Below, piece after piece: positions 1 through 7,462 of a DNA stretch of 46,841 bases. Origin of the DNA: Polaromonas sp. (GTDB lineage Bacteria; Pseudomonadota; Gammaproteobacteria; Burkholderiales; Burkholderiaceae_C); assembly GCA_025352405.1 (NCBI GenBank), contig JANXTM010000101.1:1-46841 (forward strand), read 5' to 3'. The position numbers and the translations under genes are program-made. Below the pieces are notes generated by a model, which was given only the letters and a program-made list of their open reading frames with translations, made no database searches and was not told where the DNA came from. How positions within the stretch are numbered: position 1 is the first letter of the stretch; each line of letters opens with the position of its first letter.

Positions 1-6
1 CACAAG

Positions 7-390
7 ATGATTCCATTAGAAGATCCGACGGCACAAACCCGGGTTTTCGAGCTGGCTGCCGAGCTGTTTGGCGTACTGGCAACCCCCATGCGATTGCGCG
101 TGTTGAGTGCGCTGTGTGTTCGGGAAAAGTCGGTCAATGAGTTGCTGCTGGAAATTGACACCACCCAGCCCAACCTGTCGCAACACCTGGCGGTGCTGTA
201 CCGCACCGGGGTCCTGGCTAAGCGCAAAGAAGGCACACAGGTGATTTACCGGGTGCACAGTGAGAAAGCCGTGGCCCTGTGCCGCAGTGTTTGCACCCAG
301 ATCGCCATCGAGCTGGATGAGCCCGGTGCGGTGCCTGCTGGCCAGAGTCTCGCGCCCCGCCTGAGATCAGCTTCTGCTGTTGAAGCTTGA
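7..390 (+). CDS. soxR: ArsR/SmtB-family transcriptional regulator, SoxR-like
   Basis: A 127-residue winged helix-turn-helix protein of the ArsR/SmtB family. The recognition-helix region (NLSQHLAVLYRTGVL, about residues 56-70) and the wing (EGTQVIYRV, about 75-83) are clear. It lies directly upstream of soxC, with 9 bp between stop and start, so it is probably the sox-locus repressor. In this family SoxR, BigR and SqrR sense persulfide through a Cys in helix 2 and a second Cys in helix 5. Here C37 sits in the expected helix-2 place, and C92 and C96 are candidates for the partner. Metal-binding ArsR motifs are not obvious. The sensing role is inferred. The promoter and operator of this gene lie outside the window. 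Confidence 0.8.
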   Translation: MIPLEDPTAQTRVFELAAELFGVLATPMRLRVLSALCVREKSVNELLLEIDTTQPNLSQHLAVLYRTGVLAKRKEGTQVIYRVHSEKAVALCRSVCTQIAIELDEPGAVPAGQSLAPRLRSASAVEA

Positions 391-399
391 GGGCCACAC

Positions 400-1734
400 A
401 TGCTTGGTCGATTTCTCCAACATGCACCAGAAAATTTTCTGAATACGCAACAAATGCAGGATGTACGGGCAGGGCGGCGCGGTTTTCTGGCCCATGCCTT
501 TGCGGCGGCCACTGCTGCAGCTTCCGCCGGGGCAGCCAGGGCGCAAACCAGCCAAGGCGACCCGTATATTCTTGAGCTGCCCGCGCACAGCAAAGGGCTT
601 GGCCAGCCGGTTGCTGCCCGGCCCTATGGGCAACCCAGCGAATGGGAAAAGAACCTGCAGCGGCGGGAAAGCCCGGGCCTGACGCGTGTGGGTCAGGCCA
701 GTGTGAGCTTTTGCCCGCTGCAGGGGTTGTTCGGCATCATTACACCCAGCGGTCTGCACTTTGAGCGGCACCACCAGGGCTGGTGGGACATTGATCCCGC
801 CAAACACCGCCTGATGGTCAATGGCTCTGACGACACCATGCTCGAGCGCCCCATGGTGTTCAGCATGGACGAATTGATGCGTTTGCCAAGCGTCAGCCGC
901 ATGCATTTCATCGAATGCGGCGCCAACACCGGCATGGAATGGGGTAACACCGCCGTGCCCACGGTGCAGTACACCCACGGCATGCTGAGCTGCAGCGAGT
1001 TCACCGGAGTTCCGCTGCGCACCTTGCTGGAGCTGTGCGGCGCTGACTTCAAACGCGGAACTTTTGTTTTGGCTGAGGGGGCAGACGGCTCCGGCATGAC
1101 GCGCACCATTCCCATGAGCCTGGTCTTGAGTGGTGAAGTGCTGGTGGCCTACGGGCAAAACGGTGAAATGTTGCGACCCGAAAACGGCTACCCGTTGCGC
1201 CTGATCGTGCCCGGCGTGCAGGGCGTGAGCTGGGTTAAATACCTGCGCCGTATCAAGCTGGGCGACATGCCCTACGCCACCAAAGACGAGACGATTCACT
1301 ATGTCGATTTGATGCCTGACGGCATGCACCGGCAGTACACCAGTATTCAGGAAGTCAAAAGTGTCATTACCTCGCCCAGTGGCGGGCAGGTGCTGCTCGA
1401 CAATGGTTTTCACAGCATCACGGGCCTAGCTTGGAGCGGGCGCGGCAAGATCAAGCGGGTCGATGTCTCCAGCGACGGTGGGCGCAACTGGAAGCCCGCC
1501 CGGCTGGAGGGCCCGGTCTTGCCCAAGTGCCTGAGCCGCTTCAACGCCGACTTTGTCTGGGACGGCAAACCGGCCATTTTTCAAAGCCGCGCGGTAGACG
1601 ACACCGGCCAAATCCAGCCAGGCTACCGCGAGTTACGCCAGGTGCGGGCGTCCCGCAGCATTTATCACAACAACGCCATCCAGTCGTGGGCACTGGACGA
1701 AAGTGGTGAGGTTAAAAATGTTCAGCTGGGATGA
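400..1734 (+). CDS. soxC: SoxC, molybdenum-cofactor subunit of sulfane dehydrogenase SoxCD
   Basis: A 444-residue sulfite-oxidase-type molybdoprotein. A twin-arginine signal (RRGFL, residues 27-30, followed by an Ala-rich stretch ending near ARAQ) predicts export of the folded protein by Tat. The molybdopterin region contains FIECGANTGMEWG; C173 is the expected Mo ligand. With SoxD it removes six electrons from the sulfane sulfur bound to SoxYZ. The start at ATG 400 has a weak AGGG a few bases upstream; a second in-frame ATG at 454 would still keep the Tat motif. The 3' end overlaps soxD by 17 bp. Length and motifs fit the family well. Confidence 0.93.
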   Translation: MLGRFLQHAPENFLNTQQMQDVRAGRRGFLAHAFAAATAAASAGAARAQTSQGDPYILELPAHSKGLGQPVAARPYGQPSEWEKNLQRRESPGLTRVGQASVSFCPLQGLFGIITPSGLHFERHHQGWWDIDPAKHRLMVNGSDDTMLERPMVFSMDELMRLPSVSRMHFIECGANTGMEWGNTAVPTVQYTHGMLSCSEFTGVPLRTLLELCGADFKRGTFVLAEGADGSGMTRTIPMSLVLSGEVLVAYGQNGEMLRPENGYPLRLIVPGVQGVSWVKYLRRIKLGDMPYATKDETIHYVDLMPDGMHRQYTSIQEVKSVITSPSGGQVLLDNGFHSITGLAWSGRGKIKRVDVSSDGGRNWKPARLEGPVLPKCLSRFNADFVWDGKPAIFQSRAVDDTGQIQPGYRELRQVRASRSIYHNNAIQSWALDESGEVKNVQLG

Positions 1735-2968
1735 CGTTATTCAGCGCACCGGCGCTCAGAACGCAGCGCAGCGCACAGCGTGTCACGGTGGTTCGGAGCG
1801 CCTTCTACAAACGCAATTCAGTGCTTCACTGCGTAAATTGTTCTCTGCGGCCATTTTCGTTCTCTGCGCCTGTGCGTTGAATACAGCTTTTGCGCAATCC
1901 GGCAAGCTCCCTGGCATAGGCCGCACCGCCACGCCGCTGGAGGTCAAAGCCTGGGACATCGACGTGCGCCCCGACTTCAAGGGCTTGCCAGCAGGGCAGG
2001 GCTCTGTGAAGCAGGGTGAGGTGGTGTGGGAGTCCAAATGCGCCTCCTGCCATGGCAGCTTTGGCGAGTCATCCGAGGTGTTCATGCCGATTGCTGGTGG
2101 CACCACGGTTGAGGACCTGAAAACCGGCCGCGTGGATGGTTTGCTGCCTGGTGCCAACCAGCCGCACCGCACCAGTTTGATGAAGCTATCAACGCTTTCT
2201 ACCCTTTGGGATTACATCAACCGCGCCATGCCCTGGAATGCGCCCAAAACCCTGACAACGGACGAGGTGTATGCGGCAACCGCCTACATTCTGTTTCTGG
2301 GCAATGTGCTGCCAGCAGACTTCACGCTTTCCAACGGCAATGTCCGGGAGGTCCAGGCCCTGTTGCCCAACCGCCATGGTATGACCACCGCCCACGCGTT
2401 GTGGCCGGGCACAGAACTGGGCGGCAAGCCCAAGCCTGATGTGCAAGGCTCGGCGTGCATGAGTAACTGCCGTACCGAGGTGGTTATCAAAAGCTTTTTG
2501 CCGGACTATGCACGCAATTCACACGGCAACCTTGCAGACCAGTCGCGTCCTTTCGGACCTGTTCGGGGTGCAGACACCGCACGCGTAGCATCTTCTGCCA
2601 ATCCTGCGGGAAAAAGTGAACAAAATAAGCCTCTACATCAGGAAATACGGGGGCCAAAAGCTATTGAAAGCATAGCAATCCCTGAGATGGCTGTCGATGC
2701 AGCCAAGGTCAACATCCTGCTGCAAAAGAACGCCTGCCTGGCCTGCCACGGCATGGACAGCAAGCTTGTGGGGCCGTCATTTCGCGAGGTTGCCAACCGC
2801 TACAAAGACCGGGCTGACGCGGTGAATATGCTCTCGGGCAAAATCAGGTCTGGCGGGCAGGGTGTCTGGGGCGCCATCCCCATGCCAGCGCAGGCGGTAA
2901 GTGCTGACGAATCAACACAACTGGCGCAGTGGCTGTCTCAACTAGCCGGAAAAGGCGCGGCGAAATGA
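1718..2968 (+). CDS. soxD: SoxD, dihaem cytochrome c subunit of sulfane dehydrogenase
   Basis: From ATG 1718 the protein has 416 residues with two haem c sites: CASCH at about 108-112 and CLACH at about 340-344. A Met in IPMPAQ (about 389) is a likely axial ligand of the second haem. It passes electrons from SoxC to the respiratory chain. The start is uncertain: ATG 1718 lies inside soxC and gives about 37 residues before a normal signal peptide (LRKLFSAAIFVLCACALNTAFA); in-frame GTG 1703, CTG 1829 or TTG 1838 are alternatives, and CTG 1829 would leave an ideal signal peptide. The linker between the haem domains contains a copy of a dispersed repeat (2622-2679), read through in frame. Confidence 0.88.
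   Translation: MFSWDDVIQRTGAQNAAQRTACHGGSERLLQTQFSASLRKLFSAAIFVLCACALNTAFAQSGKLPGIGRTATPLEVKAWDIDVRPDFKGLPAGQGSVKQGEVVWESKCASCHGSFGESSEVFMPIAGGTTVEDLKTGRVDGLLPGANQPHRTSLMKLSTLSTLWDYINRAMPWNAPKTLTTDEVYAATAYILFLGNVLPADFTLSNGNVREVQALLPNRHGMTTAHALWPGTELGGKPKPDVQGSACMSNCRTEVVIKSFLPDYARNSHGNLADQSRPFGPVRGADTARVASSANPAGKSEQNKPLHQEIRGPKAIESIAIPEMAVDAAKVNILLQKNACLACHGMDSKLVGPSFREVANRYKDRADAVNMLSGKIRSGGQGVWGAIPMPAQAVSADESTQLAQWLSQLAGKGAAK
2622..2679. repeat. Dispersed short repeat, copy inside soxD
   Basis: This stretch matches the intergenic repeat seen at 5411 and 40877: an A-rich start with AGCCTCT, then GGAAATACGGGGGCC, then the inverted pair GCTATT / ATAGCAAT. It lies within soxD, codes in frame for the segment QNKPLHQEIRGPKAIESIAIP, and falls in the linker between the two haem domains. 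No stop or shift results. Confidence 0.65.
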
Positions 2969-3046
2969 GGTAAAGCTCTCTTTTAACCACTGGAGTTTTT
3001 GTGTCCAATACCGTGCAACTAATGATTTTATTGAAGGAGTTCAACC

Positions 3047-3511
3047 ATGGAACGTCGTGATTTTTTGACCAGCTCGGGCGCCACCGCGCTTGCGCTGGCT
3101 GCAAGCACTGGCTTGACAGCCGCCCATGCCCAAAACGCGCCCGGCTGGAACAAGGCGGCTTTTGATACCAAATCTCTGGCCGACGCCGCCAAAGCCATGG
3201 GTGCCACCAGCGCGCCTGTCGAAAGCAAAGACCTGATTCTTCAAGCCCCCGAAATTGCTGAAAACGGCAGCGTTGTGCGCATTGGGGCGCAGAGCAATCT
3301 GGCCAACACCACGCAAATCTCGTTTGTGGTCGAGAAAAACCCGAGCGCCCTGGCTGCGATGTTTGACATACCGACGGGCACCGATGCCAATGTCTCGACC
3401 AACATCAAGATGGGCCAGTCGTCCAATGTGTATGCGCTGGCCAAGGCGGGCGACAAATTCTTTTATGCCGTCAAAGAGGTCAAAGTGACCCTCGGCGGCT
3501 GTGGCGGTTGA
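3047..3511 (+). CDS. soxY: SoxY, sulfur-carrier subunit of SoxYZ
   Basis: A 154-residue periplasmic carrier. The N-terminus has a Tat-like motif (ERRDFL) and an Ala-rich signal ending near AHAQ. The C-terminus is the diagnostic flexible arm GGCGG, with C152 as the residue that carries the pathway intermediates. The start at ATG 3047 follows AAGGAG (3034-3039) at good spacing. SoxY is exported together with SoxZ, which has no signal of its own and lies 42 bp downstream. The 78-bp gap after soxD suggests the same transcript, with no terminator visible. Confidence 0.96.
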   Translation: MERRDFLTSSGATALALAASTGLTAAHAQNAPGWNKAAFDTKSLADAAKAMGATSAPVESKDLILQAPEIAENGSVVRIGAQSNLANTTQISFVVEKNPSALAAMFDIPTGTDANVSTNIKMGQSSNVYALAKAGDKFFYAVKEVKVTLGGCGG

Positions 3512-3553
3512 ACGCTTGCGCGCATCCGTCCGAACTTAATTCAGGAGATAACC

Positions 3554-3865
3554 ATGTCAGATCCGATGCGTATCCGGGCCCAGGTCCAGGGCGATAAAAC
3601 CACCGTTCGTGTGCTGGTTGGCCACGAAATGGAAAGCGGCCAGCGCAAAGACGCTGCCGGCAAAATTGTGCCCGCCTGGTTTATCCAGGAGATCAGTGCC
3701 ACCTGGAATGGCAAAACGGTGATGAGCGCCCAGTGGGGCACGGCCGTGTCCAAAAACCCGTTCATGCAGTTCAGCTTTAAAGGCGGTAAAGCGGGCGAAA
3801 AGGTGGTGGTCAGCTGGATTGACAACCGTGGCGACAAGCGCAGCGACGAAGCTGTAATTGCCTGA
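3554..3865 (+). CDS. soxZ: SoxZ, partner subunit of the SoxYZ carrier
   Basis: A 103-residue, signal-less immunoglobulin-like protein of the SoxZ family (starts MSDPMRIRAQVQGDKTTVRV; contains HEMESGQRKD and the FSFKGGKAG region). It forms a dimer with SoxY and helps present the carrier arm to SoxAX, SoxB and SoxCD. AGGAG lies just before ATG 3554. It ends 6 bp before soxA, consistent with translational coupling. Confidence 0.95.
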   Translation: MSDPMRIRAQVQGDKTTVRVLVGHEMESGQRKDAAGKIVPAWFIQEISATWNGKTVMSAQWGTAVSKNPFMQFSFKGGKAGEKVVVSWIDNRGDKRSDEAVIA

Positions 3866-3871
3866 ATCATC

Positions 3872-4690
3872 ATGACCAAATCGTTCTCATCCGGCTTTCC
3901 CGTGGCAATGCTGGCTTGCGCGCTCATGACGGTTGGCCTGACAGTCAGGGCGCAGAAAACCACCGCAGAAGGCATTGCCGAATACCGTGCCATGCTGGCA
4001 GATGGCAACCCGGCCGAGCTCTATGAGGCCAAGGGCGAAGGGCTATGGAAGCAGGCACGCGGCCCCAAAAACGCCTCGCTTGAAAAATGCGACCTTGGCA
4101 AAGGCCCTGGCATTGTCAAAGGTTCGTTTGTCGAGTTGCCCCGGTTTTTTGCCGATACGCAACGCGTACAAGACCTGGAGTCCCGCCTGCTGACCTGCAT
4201 GGAGCAGTTGCAGGGCTTCAACGCGGCCGAGATTGCCAAAACCGGGTTTGGCGTGGGCGAGCAAAAAAATATCGAGTCACTGGTGGCCTACATCTCGGGC
4301 GAGTCGCGCGGCTTGAACTTCAACCTGCCGCAATCGCACGCCAAAGAAAAGCTCATGTATGAGGTCGGCAAAAAGGTGTTTTATCTGCGCGGCGGTCCCA
4401 TGGACTTCTCGTGTGCGAGTTGCCACGGCGAAGATAACAAACGCATCCGACTGCAAGATCTGCCCAACCTGACCAGACAGCCAGGCGCCAGCACCGGCTT
4501 TGGTGCGTGGCCCGCTTACCGCGTGTCCAGCGGTGACCTGTGGAGCATGCAGCGCCGCCTGAACGATTGTTACCGGCAGCAGCGCTTTCCGTTTCCCGGC
4601 TACGCATCAGATGCCACCATCGCCCTGGGCGTCTACATGGGCGTGAACAGCAAGGGCGGCGCGTCGACCGCACCTGCCCTCAAACGCTAG
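3872..4690 (+). CDS. soxA: SoxA, c-type cytochrome subunit of SoxAX
   Basis: A 272-residue periplasmic cytochrome with a Sec-type signal (to about residue 27). There is one haem site, CASCH at 181-185. The N-terminal half has C73 and C109 but no CxxCH; in mono-haem SoxA proteins these two form a disulfide where dihaem forms carry a haem. C233 in NDCYRQQRFPFPG is the expected Cys ligand that becomes a persulfide. With SoxX it joins thiosulfate to the SoxY cysteine. Placement between soxZ and soxX is usual. Confidence 0.94.
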   Translation: MTKSFSSGFPVAMLACALMTVGLTVRAQKTTAEGIAEYRAMLADGNPAELYEAKGEGLWKQARGPKNASLEKCDLGKGPGIVKGSFVELPRFFADTQRVQDLESRLLTCMEQLQGFNAAEIAKTGFGVGEQKNIESLVAYISGESRGLNFNLPQSHAKEKLMYEVGKKVFYLRGGPMDFSCASCHGEDNKRIRLQDLPNLTRQPGASTGFGAWPAYRVSSGDLWSMQRRLNDCYRQQRFPFPGYASDATIALGVYMGVNSKGGASTAPALKR

Positions 4691-4712
4691 CTCATATGTT
4701 GCAAGGATTCCC

Positions 4713-5378
4713 ATGAAAAAAATGCCTCAAAAAACCTGGCATGTTGCAGGCGTTACCAGCGGTCTTATGCTTGCCATATCACTCGCTGGTTGTGCTGTGG
4801 CACCCAGCGCACAACAAGTCGATACGGCTACCCTGCAGGTGCTGCAAAGCTCGTTTCGCGAACAGGACGAAGCCAAACTTGACCGCCTGACGCAAGATGA
4901 ATCCAACCGGGTCTGCTCTGAGGCGGCAGGCGCAGCGCTGGATGAAAAGCTGGCTGCGTCGATAGAAGCTGCCAACCTGAAAACCGTCAAGTTTCCGATG
5001 GATGGCAAGCTGATCGGCAACTGGGTAGAAGGCGAAAAAATCGCCCAGAATGGCCGTGGCCTGACCTGGACCGACAAGGCCGCAGATGCCAATGGCGGCA
5101 GCTGCTACAACTGCCACCAGATCAGCAAGACCGAGCTTTCTTATGGCTCCATCGGCCCGAGCCTGTACAACTACGGCAAGCTGCGCGGCGTCAGTGACCC
5201 GGCTGCGCCTGGCAGCAAACCCATCGTTGACTACACCTGGGGCAAGCTGTGGAACGCCAAGGCTTACAACGCCTGCTCGGGCATGCCCCGCTTTGGCCAC
5301 GCGGGTATTTTGACGGAGCAGCAGCTGCGTGATGTGATGGCCTTGCTGCTGGATCCGAAGTCGCCTGTCAACCAGTGA
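4713..5378 (+). CDS. soxX: SoxX, c-type cytochrome subunit of SoxAX
   Basis: A 221-residue cytochrome with haem site CYNCH at 131-135 and a likely axial Met at 191 (SGMPRFGH). The N-terminus reads as a lipoprotein signal (hydrophobic run ending LAGC, Cys 27), so the protein may be membrane-anchored; this is a prediction from the motif only. An additional segment of about 100 residues precedes the cytochrome domain, making it longer than compact SoxX forms. AAGGA precedes ATG 4713. It ends the soxCDYZAX run; soxB follows after a 155-bp gap. Confidence 0.92.
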   Translation: MKKMPQKTWHVAGVTSGLMLAISLAGCAVAPSAQQVDTATLQVLQSSFREQDEAKLDRLTQDESNRVCSEAAGAALDEKLAASIEAANLKTVKFPMDGKLIGNWVEGEKIAQNGRGLTWTDKAADANGGSCYNCHQISKTELSYGSIGPSLYNYGKLRGVSDPAAPGSKPIVDYTWGKLWNAKAYNACSGMPRFGHAGILTEQQLRDVMALLLDPKSPVNQ

Positions 5379-5410
5379 TTCCTTGGTAATTTGCCAGTGG
5401 TTTGAATGGT

Positions 5411-5470
5411 GTTTTAGGCCGCTGCGGCAGCAAATACGGTGGCTATTTGCTATTAAAATGATAGTAAATA
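5411..5470. repeat. Dispersed short repeat, soxX-soxB spacer
   Basis: A copy of the repeat family of this window: TTAGGCCGCTGCGGC, then AGCAAATACGGTGGC, then TTTGCTATT and ATAGTAAA as an imperfect inverted pair. It closely matches the copy at 40877-40940. It sits between soxX and soxB, so it may separate or modulate their expression. Confidence 0.75.
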
Positions 5471-5479
5471 TGGCTGTTC

Positions 5480-5518
5480 ATTGAATCGTTTTCAATTAAG
5501 TTTTTTGACGCATGCGTC
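5480..5518. promoter_or_regulatory. Two dyads upstream of soxB, candidate operator
   Basis: ATTGAA (5480-5485) and TTCAAT (5491-5496) form a dyad with a 5-bp centre. Eleven bases further on, GACGCATGCGTC (5507-5518) is a perfect 12-bp palindrome ending 15 bp before the soxB ATG. ArsR-family regulators bind dyads, so one of these could be an operator for the regulator at 7-390. No convincing -35/-10 pair was found. The function is inferred. Confidence 0.35.
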
Positions 5519-5533
5519 GGGGTATCTAGCGCC

Positions 5534-7255
5534 ATGAATCTGTCTCGCCGCGAGTTTTCAAGTGTTATGGCGGCCGCTTTGGCCGCTGGCTTTCCGCTGC
5601 AGCGTGAGGCCAGCGCTGCAGAGGTTCATGGCCTGTACAACGTGCCGCGCACGGGCAATGTGCATTTGCTGCACATGACCGATTGCCACGCCCAGTTGCT
5701 GCCCAGCTATTTCCGGGAGCCTTCCGTCAACTTGGGGGTGGGTGCGATGCGTGGCCAGTCGCCGCATCTGGTGGGCGTGCACCTTTTGAAGGCCGCCCAC
5801 CTCAAGTCCGGCAGTGCCGAAGCGCACGCCTTCACCAGTCTGAATTTCGAACGGGCAGCACGCCAGTACGGCAAGGTGGGCGGTTTTGCGCACTTGGCCA
5901 CGCTGGTCAAACAACTCAAGGCCGGACGACCTGGCGCTTTGCTGCTTGATGGTGGGGACACCTGGCAGGGCAGCGCCACGGCATTGTGGACACAAGGTCA
6001 GGACATGGTGGACGCCGCCAGACTGCTCGGCGTAGAAGTCATGACGGGCCACTGGGACTTCACCTACGGCGAAGAGCGTATCAAAAAAATTGTCGACGGC
6101 GACTTTGCCGGTAAGGTTGATTTCATTGCCCAAAACGTCAAGACCAGTGATTTTGGTGATGCGGTCTTCAAACCCTATGTGCTCAAGGAAATCAATGGCG
6201 TGCAGGTCGCCATTGTTGGGCAGGCTTTTCCGTACACGCCGATCGCAAACCCAGGCTGGCTCACGCCGAACTGGACTTTCGGCATTCGTGAAAGCGAGAT
6301 GCAGGACACCGTCAACGAGGCGCGCGCCAAAGGGGCGCAGGCGGTGGTGCTGCTGAGCCACAACGGCATGGATGTTGATCTGAAAATGGCATCCCGCGTG
6401 GCAGGTATTGACGTCATTTTGGGTGGGCACACGCATGATGGCGTACCGGTGCCGGTGGTGGTTAAAAACCCGGGTGGCCAGACTGTGGTGACCAATGCGG
6501 GCAGCAATGGCAAGTTTTTGGGCGTGCTGGATCTGGAGGTCAAAGGTAAAACGATGGTGGGTTTTAAGTACCGTCTGCTGCCCGTGTTCTCTGGCCTTTT
6601 GCCGCCAGACGCGGCCATGAGCGCGCTGATTGCCAAAGTCCGCGCGCCCTACGAGGCCAGGCTGCTTGAGAAGCTGGCAGTGACCGAAGGCACGCTGTAC
6701 CGCAGGGGTAATTTCAACGGCACGTTTGACCAGCTTATTCTGGACGCCCTGTTGGACGTGAAAGGCGCTGAAATCGCTTTTTCGCCAGGCTTTCGCTGGG
6801 GTACCTCGCTATTGCCAGGTCAAAGCATTACCCGTGAGCACCTGATGGACCAGACCGCCATCACCTACCCATGGACCACTCTGGTGGATATGCGCGGTGA
6901 AACCATCAAGACCATTCTTGAAGACGTGGGCGACAACCTGTTCAACCCTGACCCCTACTACCAGCAGGGCGGTGACATGGTGCGCACAGGCGGGCTGACC
7001 TACACCTGCGAACCTGGTGAAAAAATGGGTGCCCGCATTCAAAACATGCGTCTCAATGGTCGGCTCATTGAAGCCGACAAAACCTACAAGGTTGCCGGCT
7101 GGGCACCGGTAGCAGAGGCCAGCAAACATGCGGGACCGCCCATCTGGGAGGTGGTGGAAAGCTACCTGAAGGTTAAAAAAGTCATCAAACCCATCGAACC
7201 TAACACCCCAAAACTGGCAGGGGTCGCGGGAAATCCCGGGCTTTCTGGCGTTTGA
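5534..7255 (+). CDS. soxB: SoxB, thiosulfohydrolase (dimanganese)
   Basis: A 573-residue 5'-nucleotidase-superfamily enzyme. A Tat signal (SRREFS, residues 4-9) is followed by the metal-binding motifs DCHAQ (D50, H52), GGDTWQG, GHWDFTYG (the Sox-specific form of the usual GNHE/D), SHNGMDVD and GGHTHDG. It hydrolyses the S-sulfonate on the SoxYZ arm and releases sulfate. It is the standard marker of the Sox pathway. The gene is set apart from soxCDYZAX by a repeat and two dyads, so it may have its own control. No strong ribosome-binding site is visible before ATG 5534. Confidence 0.95.
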   Translation: MNLSRREFSSVMAAALAAGFPLQREASAAEVHGLYNVPRTGNVHLLHMTDCHAQLLPSYFREPSVNLGVGAMRGQSPHLVGVHLLKAAHLKSGSAEAHAFTSLNFERAARQYGKVGGFAHLATLVKQLKAGRPGALLLDGGDTWQGSATALWTQGQDMVDAARLLGVEVMTGHWDFTYGEERIKKIVDGDFAGKVDFIAQNVKTSDFGDAVFKPYVLKEINGVQVAIVGQAFPYTPIANPGWLTPNWTFGIRESEMQDTVNEARAKGAQAVVLLSHNGMDVDLKMASRVAGIDVILGGHTHDGVPVPVVVKNPGGQTVVTNAGSNGKFLGVLDLEVKGKTMVGFKYRLLPVFSGLLPPDAAMSALIAKVRAPYEARLLEKLAVTEGTLYRRGNFNGTFDQLILDALLDVKGAEIAFSPGFRWGTSLLPGQSITREHLMDQTAITYPWTTLVDMRGETIKTILEDVGDNLFNPDPYYQQGGDMVRTGGLTYTCEPGEKMGARIQNMRLNGRLIEADKTYKVAGWAPVAEASKHAGPPIWEVVESYLKVKKVIKPIEPNTPKLAGVAGNPGLSGV

Positions 7256-7462
7256 GTCGCGCCCCTTGCGCCCGCCTTGTCTTTGCCCCGTCACCGTTTG
7301 GTGGCACAATCAGGGCTGTTTCTGAAGGCCCTTCCTGCCACAGTCGCATCCGCAAATCGGTCCAGCCGTGCAAGCGGAAGGTTTAATTTACCGGCTATTT
7401 GCAAACAAGAGTTTGTGGAAGGTCAACTAATGTTTCCCCAAGGGAAACGGAGGTCAGCGCAT

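Noticed and set aside
367..1413. Long minus-strand open frame opposite soxC
   Set aside because: It lies antisense to a well-supported gene and has no recognisable domain; long antisense frames are common where third positions are GC-rich.
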